Below are positions 25,630 through 35,147 of a stretch of 64,000 nucleotides of DNA, one piece after another. Under the pieces are notes generated by a model. That model was not told where the DNA came from, made no database searches, and saw only the letters and a list, made by a program, of their open reading frames with translations. Origin of the DNA: CAYLNH01 sp964384625 (GTDB lineage: Bacteria > Verrucomicrobiota > Lentisphaeria > JABSQK01). Location of the stretch: contig CAYLNH010000008.1 in the NCBI GenBank assembly GCA_964384625.1, positions 1-64,000 on the forward strand, written 5' to 3'. A program made the translations under genes and the position numbers. Position 1 is the stretch's first letter. The number at the start of each line of letters is the position of its first letter.

Positions 25630-26898
25630 GTGTTGCGAAGCATCCAGATGTTGCGTCCGAAGGAATCGGCGGCGGCCGGCGGTTTCAACGGTGCCGCGTT
25701 TCCGTCGTCGGTGAAGTGGGTCATGGTACTCGGCGTTCTCGGGCTCGTCCTGCTGCAGTCTCCGGCAACGGCGCCGATCGGCTGGGTCATGCTGAATTTC
25801 TACCTGTTTTGCATCTTCGAATTCCTTCTGATCATCCCGCATGAACTGGCGCATGCATTCACAGCAGTCCTGTTGAGGATGCGGGTGTTCCGGATCGTCC
25901 TGGGGGCGGGCAAGCAGGTTGCGGCATTCCGTTGTTGCGGTTGGGACTGGCAGATCAACTCCGTCCTGGTCGGCGGCATGACCCGGGCATCAGCACGAAC
26001 TGCGAACTGGTACCGGACCCGGCATGTTCTGGTGACCCTGGCAGGGCCGCTGGTCAGCGCCGTGCCGGTGTTGTGGTTCGCCGTTTTGACTTTGCGCGGC
26101 GACACTGTGGACACCGCCTTTACGGCCGGCATCTGTCTCGGCGCCGTCCTGGTTCTGGCAAGTCTGGTCAGCGTGTTGACGGCCTTGGCGCCGCGACCGA
26201 TCCGGACGGCAACCGGACGTTCTCAGAGCGACGGCCTGGCACTGTTGCGTCTGCCGTTCATCAGCGATGCGGAGATCCGTTCGCGTCTGGCGTGGTATTA
26301 CTCCCTGTGCGGCGCCGACTATCGGCGGCAGGGGAACCCGGACGCGGCCTTGGCGTGCTACGAGGAGGGGCTGGCCAAAACCGGCTCGCACCCGGTTCTG
26401 CGTATGGACCAGGCGGTCGTGCTGATCGATCTGCGGCGCTGCGACGAGGCGCGATCGCTGTTGCGGGCCTTCCTTGAGCGCGAAGACATCGGCACCGGGA
26501 TGAAGCTGCTGGCGATGAACAACCTGGCCTGCGCGGACCTGCTGTCGCGCAACGAGGAGTACCTGGAAGAAGCCGATCAGCTCTCGGCCGAGGTCTTTGC
26601 GGCTCTGCCGCAGGTTGCAGCCTGCCGCAGCACGCGGGGTGCAGTGCTGCTGGCGCGGGGCGAGATCGCCGCCGGTCTGGCGTTGCTCAAGGACAGCATC
26701 GGCCGCGACAAGCCGTGGGCGAAGAAGGCGGTGGATGCCTGCTGGATCGCGGTCGGCGAAGCCCGCCGCGGCAACGACGCCCGCGCCCGCGAATTCGCCC
26801 TGCTGGCGGAGACGCTGGCGCCCGATTCGCGTTTGCTGGCGTTCGTTCGCGAAGAACTGGCCGTCGCCGACCGTGAGGACGAGTTACTTGGCGGTTGA
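25630..26898 (+). CDS. M50-like membrane metalloprotease with C-terminal TPR repeats
   Basis: 422 residues from GTG 25630 (GAGGAG 6 nt upstream). Four or more membrane segments occupy residues 28-190. The zinc motif HELAH falls in IIPHELAHAFTAVLLRM, and GPLVSAVPVLWF matches the position of the third-ligand region in site-2 proteases. The canonical LDG motif is not obvious, so activity is uncertain. Residues about 215-420 are helical TPR-type repeats (YRRQGNPDAALACYEEGL). The last 15 bp overlap the 3-prime end of the convergent lipoprotein gene. A membrane protease with a cytoplasmic TPR platform suggests regulated intramembrane proteolysis. Confidence 0.75.
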   Translation: MLRSIQMLRPKESAAAGGFNGAAFPSSVKWVMVLGVLGLVLLQSPATAPIGWVMLNFYLFCIFEFLLIIPHELAHAFTAVLLRMRVFRIVLGAGKQVAAFRCCGWDWQINSVLVGGMTRASARTANWYRTRHVLVTLAGPLVSAVPVLWFAVLTLRGDTVDTAFTAGICLGAVLVLASLVSVLTALAPRPIRTATGRSQSDGLALLRLPFISDAEIRSRLAWYYSLCGADYRRQGNPDAALACYEEGLAKTGSHPVLRMDQAVVLIDLRRCDEARSLLRAFLEREDIGTGMKLLAMNNLACADLLSRNEEYLEEADQLSAEVFAALPQVAACRSTRGAVLLARGEIAAGLALLKDSIGRDKPWAKKAVDACWIAVGEARRGNDARAREFALLAETLAPDSRLLAFVREELAVADREDELLGG

Positions 26899-27369
26899 CA
26901 CCACCACGGTTGTTTCGCCGTCGATATCCGTGATCTGAACCGTCACGGCGCGGTCTGCCTTTTTGTAGACCAGGAGTTGCTGCAGGCCAGCGGTTTCAGC
27001 CTTGCCGGTCCATCCCTGGGCTTCCATCCATTTGCCATAGGCCGCAATCAACTCAGGAGTCGGTGTATTCGTCTGGTACGTCACCTCCGCGGCACCGGCA
27101 TTGATGAGGGTTGCACTTTCCGGAATCAGAACGTCTTTCGGAAACTCCGCATGAACCGCGACCTTTTCCTGCGGCGGCAGATTCAGCGGTTTGCGGACGC
27201 GCTCCTTGGGCTTGGGCGGCGCTCGGAAGATCAATTCCTCTTCGGGTTCGGAAGCCGGTTTCGCCGGCAGTTTGATCGTCTCCGGTTCTTTCGGTTTGCT
27301 CGGTTCCTTGCCGCAGCCGGCAAGAATCAACGCGGCGGCGGCACTGATGAACAGGCACAAAGTCTTCAT
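26884..27369 (-). CDS. lipoprotein of unknown function
   Basis: 161 residues from ATG 27369. A lipoprotein signal (FISAAAALILAGCGKE) places the mature N-terminus at the Cys. A Pro/Lys/Glu-rich linker (about 22-65) follows. The C-terminal 90 residues are a compact alpha/beta domain beginning VAVHAEFPKDVLIPESA and containing TPELIAAYGKWMEAQGWTGK. That resembles envelope proteins that score phrase-like YxxxLxxxGW motifs. Localisation is probably outer or inner membrane periplasmic face. Family not recognised. Its stop overlaps the convergent M50-like gene. Confidence 0.75.
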   Translation of the reverse strand: MKTLCLFISAAAALILAGCGKEPSKPKEPETIKLPAKPASEPEEELIFRAPPKPKERVRKPLNLPPQEKVAVHAEFPKDVLIPESATLINAGAAEVTYQTNTPTPELIAAYGKWMEAQGWTGKAETAGLQQLLVYKKADRAVTVQITDIDGETTVVVSTAK

Positions 27370-27594
27370 GGTTTCCGTCCCTGACAATGTGGTTTAGGAT
27401 TGGGTCTGTACAGTACGTCGAGCCGGCCACCGGTGCAAGCATATCCTTGACTCCCGACCCTTGCGCCCGGGCATTTTCTGTCTACTGTATTCCGCGTCGA
27501 GCGTCGGCTGCCGGGTGGGGGTTGTGCTGCAGGGAGATGCCGATGCATCGCGGCAGCCGCGGAACATCAGAACAGGTAACAGGGACTGCCTTCG

Positions 27595-28671
27595 ATGGCC
27601 TCTCGAAAACGAGTCCTCGATGCCTTTGCGCGTCGTCAACCGGATCGCTGTCCGACCTTCATCTGGCTGCACGACGACGCCCTCGAGCCGCTCGCGGGAG
27701 CTCTCGGCGTCAGCACGTGGCACGGGCTGGAAGAGGAATTGCAGATCGATCGCTGGCGCTTTGCCGAGATCGAGACGGCGCGACCGGACGGTTACGAGGA
27801 GATGCTCTGGAACTTCGTCCCCGATGAGTTCCGGGATCGAGACGATGTCGTCATTGCCGGCGAGGACGGCCGGGTGCTGCACGTCCCGGAAGGCGACGAT
27901 GCCGTCGGCGAAACGGTCCTCTGGAACCCGCTGCAGGCGCTGACTTCACTGACGGAATTCGCGGAGTACCCGTTTCCGGATCTCTGCGGCCTGGAGATCC
28001 CGCCGGACTTCGCCACGCTGGTCAAACAACGGCAGCAGCGGGACTCGATTGTCTCCGGCGCCGTCATGCAGCCGTTTACCTACGCCACTCATGTCCGCGG
28101 CTTCGGTAATGTGCTCTCCGACTTCATCATCCGTCCGGAGATCGTCGAGTTCATCTACGACCGCATCTGCCGCTTCAACCGGATGAAGGCGGAGGCCCTG
28201 GCTGAAGCCGGCGTCGACGTGCTCCAGATTGCCGGCGACATCGCCATGGAGCATCGACTGATCATGTCCCCGAATCTCTGGCGACGGTTCGACAAACCCA
28301 AACTGGCCGAACTCATCCGGCAGGTCCGCGAGGTCAAGCCGGATATCTGCATCGGCATCCATTCCGACGGCAAGCTGACCGACATCATCCCGGATCTGGT
28401 GGAGATCGGCATCGACTTCCTCAACCCGGTCGAACCCGAGTGCATGAATCCGTTCGAACTCAAGAAGAAGTGGGGCGATCGGCTGCTGATCTACGGCGGC
28501 GTGAGCCATCGACTCCTGACTGCCGGCAAGCCCGGGGCGATCCGCGCGCGGGTCCGGGAACTGGTCGATACCTGCGGCCGCAACGGCGGCCTGATCGTCG
28601 GCCCGACGAACGCCATCCTGCCCGAAACGCCGCTTGAGAACGTCGTGGCCTTGTACCGGGCCGTAAGCTGA
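27595..28671 (+). CDS. uroporphyrinogen decarboxylase-family protein (MtaA/CmuA-like)
   Basis: 358 residues. The URO-D-type barrel is recognisable from MASRKRVLDAFARRQPDRCP, MQPFTYATHVRGFGNVLSD, LQIAGDIAMEHRLIMSP, then GIHSDGKLTDIIPDLVEIG and FLNPVEPECMNPFELKKKWG. A closing GGLIVGPTNAILPETP completes it. PVC and clostridial genomes carry many such paralogues, which usually act as corrinoid-linked methyltransferases or sugar-pathway enzymes rather than in haem synthesis. No corrinoid protein lies nearby. The substrate is unknown. Confidence 0.85.
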   Translation: MASRKRVLDAFARRQPDRCPTFIWLHDDALEPLAGALGVSTWHGLEEELQIDRWRFAEIETARPDGYEEMLWNFVPDEFRDRDDVVIAGEDGRVLHVPEGDDAVGETVLWNPLQALTSLTEFAEYPFPDLCGLEIPPDFATLVKQRQQRDSIVSGAVMQPFTYATHVRGFGNVLSDFIIRPEIVEFIYDRICRFNRMKAEALAEAGVDVLQIAGDIAMEHRLIMSPNLWRRFDKPKLAELIRQVREVKPDICIGIHSDGKLTDIIPDLVEIGIDFLNPVEPECMNPFELKKKWGDRLLIYGGVSHRLLTAGKPGAIRARVRELVDTCGRNGGLIVGPTNAILPETPLENVVALYRAVS

Positions 28672-28762
28672 ACGCTCCATCGGGCGTCGGCCATCCGGCC
28701 GCCGGGGACCACGGGGAGGTGGGGCAGAAGCCGGCCACGGCCCTTAATCAGACATCTCGCTC

Positions 28763-28865
28763 CCCCACGGCACGAGACATGGGGGCCGGAAAGGCTTTTC
28801 ACGGCGAGTGTAGATACTCACCAGGCTGAGCTTGGGATCTCTTCTCGGAGAGCAGGAAACGAATC
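28763..28865. repeat. dispersed intergenic repeats, copy 2 of family A with family B hairpin
   Basis: 28814-28865 matches 34989-35040 closely (TAGATACTC, then CTGAGCTTGGGATCTC and CTCGGAGAGCAGGAA). Just upstream, CCCCCACGGCACGAG and TGGGGG form a hairpin. Its core CCCACGGCACGAG recurs inverted at 34802-34814. Confidence 0.75.
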
Positions 28866-28919
28866 CCGCCCCCTTTCGGCGCCGGGTGTGGCTGCGAATG
28901 GCCAAAGGGTCTCTCCAGG

Positions 28920-30125
28920 TCAGTCGGGTTCGAAGCCGGCTTCGGCGATCGCCCGCTTGAGCTCGGCATCGGTCAGGTCGTTGCCTTTAATGTCGACGTT
29001 GCCGGTCTCCAGGTCCACCTCGACGGCGCCAACGCCGCTGATGACCAGGAGGGCGTTCCGGACTTTGCCGGCGCAACCTTCACAGCTCATGCCGGCTACC
29101 TTGATGGTCAGTTCCTGCTCCACAGTTCCTGCCCCTTTTCGTTGGCGTCGCCACCGGCTGAAATCGCGAACGGCAAACCAGATACAGGCCGCAACCAAAA
29201 GCCCGCCGCAGACGACGCTGATCCAGGACGTGTGGTCATGCTGCATGGGGCCGACCCGGCCGCCGGTTTCCAGAACAAAGCCGAACAGATAACCGAACGC
29301 AATGCTGCCGAGGGTGATCGTGGTGAGATAGATCGCCAGTACCCTGGCGCCGAAACTGCGGTAGACCGCGCCGAGAGTGGCGACGTTCGACGCCGGCCCG
29401 GCCATCAGGAAGACCAGCGCGGCGCCCGGCGGCATGCCGGCGGCGACCAGCGCCGCAGCGATCGGCACCGAGCTTGTGGCGCAGACATACAGCGGCAGCG
29501 AGATCACCAGCATCAGCAGCAAAGCCATAATGCCGCCGGCATACCAGGCGCCGCTGAAGAAGTCCTTCGGCACCCAGGTGCTGATGGCTGCGGACACCAC
29601 AACGCCGATGACAATCCAGTGCCAGATCATGTGCAGCAGGTCATTGAAGGCGAAATCCCAAATGGCTTTGATGCCCTTCCGGCAGGCTGTGTCCGCCCGG
29701 TTCGCGGCGGCCGGAGCGGAAGCCGGCGGCACGAGAACCTGGGTGGCGGCGCCGCCGATTAACCCGGTGACCGCCGCGCTGAACACCTTGAACAAGGCGA
29801 ACGGCCAGCCGAGGAAACTGGCGCTGACGAAGATCGAGTCGACGCCGGTCTGCGGCGTGCTGATCAGGAAGCCGACCGCGGCCCCGTCGCTGGCGCCCTG
29901 TTTCTTGATGCCCAGAGCCGCGGGAATCACGCCGCAGGAACACAGCGGCATCGGGACACCGAGAACAATGGCTTTGACCACGGCGATGAAACCGCTGGAA
30001 CCGAGGTGGCGTTCAACGAAATCGCGCGGCACCAGAATATGCAGCAATCCGGCCACGCCGAGGCCGAGGAACAGCCAGGGCGCCAGCTCGGTCACAACGT
30101 TCCAGAGGTTTTGCAGATAGTCCAT
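28920..30125 (-). CDS. permease (SO_0444/DUF318 type) fused to an HMA metal-binding domain
   Basis: 401 residues from ATG 30125. The permease part has about eight membrane segments and the family signature PMPLCSCGVIPAALG, whose Cys pair is likely to bind the metal or metalloid. SDGAAVGFLISTPQTGVDS and AGPASNVATLG are also typical. The last 65 residues are a complete heavy-metal-associated domain with the CxxC motif GMSCEGCAGKV. The fusion suggests efflux of copper, zinc or an arsenic species, with the HMA domain delivering or sensing metal in the cytoplasm. The in-frame TTG start at 30185 was rejected. Confidence 0.87.
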   Translation of the reverse strand: MDYLQNLWNVVTELAPWLFLGLGVAGLLHILVPRDFVERHLGSSGFIAVVKAIVLGVPMPLCSCGVIPAALGIKKQGASDGAAVGFLISTPQTGVDSIFVSASFLGWPFALFKVFSAAVTGLIGGAATQVLVPPASAPAAANRADTACRKGIKAIWDFAFNDLLHMIWHWIVIGVVVSAAISTWVPKDFFSGAWYAGGIMALLLMLVISLPLYVCATSSVPIAAALVAAGMPPGAALVFLMAGPASNVATLGAVYRSFGARVLAIYLTTITLGSIAFGYLFGFVLETGGRVGPMQHDHTSWISVVCGGLLVAACIWFAVRDFSRWRRQRKGAGTVEQELTIKVAGMSCEGCAGKVRNALLVISGVGAVEVDLETGNVDIKGNDLTDAELKRAIAEAGFEPD

Positions 30126-30212
30126 GGTTCCATTTGCCCAAATGAACGGGCGTGTTGCTTCGTGTTTCTGCTTTTTGTTCAACAATAGATTCAGGCCCGG
30201 CCTCGCCTCAAG

Positions 30213-31808
30213 TCAGGCAAGTCGCCGCCTGAGGACGCGGGCCAGCAACCAGCCGAGAAAGGCGGCGGGAAGCATGGCGACCAGGATCACGATCAGGCAG
30301 AGGCCGGCGGCATCGGCGTAGACGCCGAAATGGATCAACGTGAAAAACCGGACGGAAACGATGGGATAGCCCGGCGGACAGACCAGGAAGGACGCGCCGA
30401 GTTCGCCGAGATTCAGCACCAGGCAGACCAGCCAGGCGCAGGCCAGGCCGCGCCAGCAAAGGGGCGCTGAGATACCGTACAGCCGGCGAACGAAACCGGC
30501 GCCCTCCAGTTTCGCGGCGTCATGCAGGCTGCCCGGCACCCGCTGCACCGCCGGATACAGGATCAACGCCGCGAACGGCAGGCTGCGCAGCATCCAGGCA
30601 AACACCAGAATCAACGGCGAATCATAGATGCCGCCGAGGACGTCGTTGTTGAGCGTCATGATCAGGCCGACCCCCACCAGCGGCGCCGGCACCGCCAGGA
30701 GCAGCACCACCGCCAGATCCACCAGCCAGCCGTATCGCCGGCGCGCCATCGCGGCCCAGACGAAGGCCAACTTGACGGTGACAGCCGCGGCAACGCCCGC
30801 CAGCGGCACGGTACGCAGCAGTTCCGCCGTCGTCGTGCGGCCGGCATTCAGCAGATTTGTCGGCGACGCAACCGCACGCAGCAAGGCGCCGAGCGGAATC
30901 AGCAGAACCAGGGCGTAGACCAGCAGCACGAGGCCGATCCCGGGAACGGTCCAGCGACCCAGCGGCACCGTTGCCGGCGGTCGCAGCGCCCCCTCTTCAG
31001 TTCGTTCGCCAAACGAACGAAAACGGCGCCGCAGCAGCCACAGAAGCAGGCCGAAGACGAAGACCTCCGGCAGCGCGACCGCCGCGGCACGCCAGGGCTT
31101 GACTGCGTCAATCGCTTCTCCCAGCGCCTGCTCCGGCAGTTGGAATTGAATGTAGGTCTCCTCCGCGAACGTCCGCAGGTTCAGCGTATCCGTCATGGTG
31201 ATGTCGTGAAAAGAGAGCACGAGCACGGCCATGGCGGCGGCGGCAAGGCCCCACGCCGCATTGGGAATGCTGACGCTGCGGAACACCCCGCGCCAGCCGG
31301 CGTCGAGCAGGCCAAGGTCCTCCTGGGTGGAATCGCCGCCGGCAAACGTCGCCCCGCAGATCAGCGCCGTGGCCGGCAGATATGCCAGACCCTGAACCGC
31401 GCCGACGGCCAGGGCCTTCTGCCACCAGTCGCCGATGTTGAACCAGACCGCGTTGCCGATGACGGCCATCCACGCGGTTGATACCGCGTACAGCGGGATA
31501 CAGCTCGCAATCAGCGCCGCGGCCAGAAAAATACGGCGGCCGGGCAGTCGCGTCCGAAACAGCAGGAAGCCCAGCGGCACGCCCGGAATCAGATTCACCG
31601 CCAGTGTCACCCCGCAGACCGCCAACGTGTTCCGCAGCAGAACGCCGATCCTGCCGGTGTCCCCGTAGACCGCCGTCAGATGGCGAAACGAAGGCCCCCC
31701 TTGCCAGAAGACGCCCAACAGCATGAGCAGCACCGGCGCCATGACCGCCAGGCTGACGGCGATGGCGACGACCGCGAACACGGAATCTGTCCAGGAGGTC
31801 CTGCGCAT
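30213..31808 (-). CDS. double-length ABC transporter permease (Fe3+/AfuB-FbpB type)
   Basis: 531 residues with about 12 membrane segments and two binding-protein-dependent permease modules. Each has the cytoplasmic EAA-like loop: the first reads EDLGLLDAGWRGVFRSVSIPNA and the second HDAAKLEGAGFVRRLYGISAPL. Two fused permease halves are typical of ferric-iron and thiamine importers. No ATPase or binding-protein gene is next to it; the neighbours are the HMA permease and a small membrane protein. The partners must be encoded elsewhere, or the gene is a remnant of a split operon. Substrate uncertain. Confidence 0.85.
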   Translation of the reverse strand: MRRTSWTDSVFAVVAIAVSLAVMAPVLLMLLGVFWQGGPSFRHLTAVYGDTGRIGVLLRNTLAVCGVTLAVNLIPGVPLGFLLFRTRLPGRRIFLAAALIASCIPLYAVSTAWMAVIGNAVWFNIGDWWQKALAVGAVQGLAYLPATALICGATFAGGDSTQEDLGLLDAGWRGVFRSVSIPNAAWGLAAAAMAVLVLSFHDITMTDTLNLRTFAEETYIQFQLPEQALGEAIDAVKPWRAAAVALPEVFVFGLLLWLLRRRFRSFGERTEEGALRPPATVPLGRWTVPGIGLVLLVYALVLLIPLGALLRAVASPTNLLNAGRTTTAELLRTVPLAGVAAAVTVKLAFVWAAMARRRYGWLVDLAVVLLLAVPAPLVGVGLIMTLNNDVLGGIYDSPLILVFAWMLRSLPFAALILYPAVQRVPGSLHDAAKLEGAGFVRRLYGISAPLCWRGLACAWLVCLVLNLGELGASFLVCPPGYPIVSVRFFTLIHFGVYADAAGLCLIVILVAMLPAAFLGWLLARVLRRRLA

Positions 31809-31945
31809 ACTTGCTCCTGTGGGCTGTCACAGGAAGGTAACCGCGTTGCTCGATTCCACCAGTCACGGCGCCGCCGGAGTGGCGGCAGGCTGCGGCGCCC
31901 GCCGCCGAAGCAAGTCCGTGCCGGCTGCGCCGGAGGCGGAGCGCT

Positions 31946-32374
31946 TCAGCGGCGGAGCTGGATTCGCCGGCCGGTCCGCACCGTCAACAACGATACCAGC
32001 GAAACGCAGAACAGCGGCGCCAGGAATGCCAGGGCGGCAGCGACGCCGGTGAATCTGAAGTGGTAGTGCCCGGGGCTGACGGGGCCGTTCATCACGGCAA
32101 AGAGGCAGATCGCACCGAACCCGCCGCTCACCAGCAGGCCGACCAGCGACATGACCACCCGCGGCGCAACACTGCCGTATTCCACATCACGATGCCGGTG
32201 CAGGACCCGGCCGCGGCGCACACGCATCGTTCGATGCTTGCTGATTGGCTCGGAATTGTGCCGGCGCCGGCGACGCCATTGCCGGGCCCGGCGTTTACGA
32301 AGAGACTGAGCCCGGTTTTCCTGGCCGCGCTTAATGCGGCTGAAGGCTCCCATTGCGGCGCCACAAGTTCCCAT
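31946..32374 (-). CDS. small Arg-rich bitopic membrane protein
   Basis: 142 residues from ATG 32374, chosen because AAGGAGG lies 6-7 nt upstream. The N-terminal 65 residues are extremely basic, with a run RRARQWRRRRRH. Two membrane segments follow (VVMSLVGLLVSGGFGAICLFA and VAAALAFLAPLFCVSLVSLL). The topology implies a basic cytoplasmic domain that could bind nucleic acid or acidic lipids. No family is recognised. Its stop is 137 bp upstream of the ABC permease start on the same strand, so co-transcription is possible. Confidence 0.6.
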   Translation of the reverse strand: MGTCGAAMGAFSRIKRGQENRAQSLRKRRARQWRRRRRHNSEPISKHRTMRVRRGRVLHRHRDVEYGSVAPRVVMSLVGLLVSGGFGAICLFAVMNGPVSPGHYHFRFTGVAAALAFLAPLFCVSLVSLLTVRTGRRIQLRR

Positions 32375-32492
32375 GGCGGTCCTCCTTGAGTTGCGTCTTT
32401 GCTCAAGGGGACGACGGCCGGCGGCGATTATGTACGACTGCACCGGAACCGCACGCGGCATCCGGCAACCGGGTTCGCTCTGCCGTACCGGT

Positions 32493-34649
<2,157 letters not shown>

Positions 34650-34897
34650 TTACCTTGGCCGGGCCGCCGCCGGATGCAACCCCGGCGCCGCCGGAATTCT
34701 CGATTTCCTCAGCCCGGAAGCCTCCCGCGCTTCGCGTTTTGCCGTCAACATCTCCCCGGGTTTTGCCCAAGCTGCACCCGCCGCGCAAAGCCTCCCCGCG
34801 CCTCGTGCCGTGGGTGAGCTACATCTCCCGCGAAAAGATCCCCCTGGCGGTGCCGGGGGAGTGTCAGCCCCCCTCAGTTTCGCCTTCGCCCCGACTC

Positions 34898-34957
34898 TCC
34901 CGCCCTTTGCTCCGGAATAGGCAAATTGTAGTTGCCAATTCCGGAGCAAAGAGCGGG
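34898..34957. repeat. long hairpin (14-bp and 5-bp perfect stems)
   Basis: 34905-34918 pairs exactly with 34938-34951. After one A/A mismatch, GGCAA (34920-34924) pairs with TTGCC (34932-34936) around a 7-nt loop. The stem extends outward by about 6 more pairs after another mismatch. No T-run follows. Confidence 0.85.
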
Positions 34958-34962
34958 GTTTC

Positions 34963-35046
34963 CGGCGTGCCGGTTGAACTGAAGGGGGTATAGATACTCC
35001 CCAAGCTGAGCTTGGGATCTCGTCTCGGAGAGCAGGAACCTGATGC
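34963..35046. repeat. dispersed intergenic repeat, copy 3 (family A)
   Basis: The longest copy. It contains GTGCCGGTTGAACTGAAGG, a near-palindrome around TATAGATA, the palindrome CAAGCTGAGCTTG, then GATCTCGTCTCGGAGAGCAG. It matches 11602-11687 over its full length and 28814-28865 over its right part. Confidence 0.8.
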
Positions 35047-35147
35047 CGTACACTTCTCGCGAACGATGTAGACAGACAGCCCCTGCCGGCGGGATTCCGG
35101 CAAGGAGCAGGATGTCCCAGCCCTCTTTACGTCAGCACGATTCCGGC

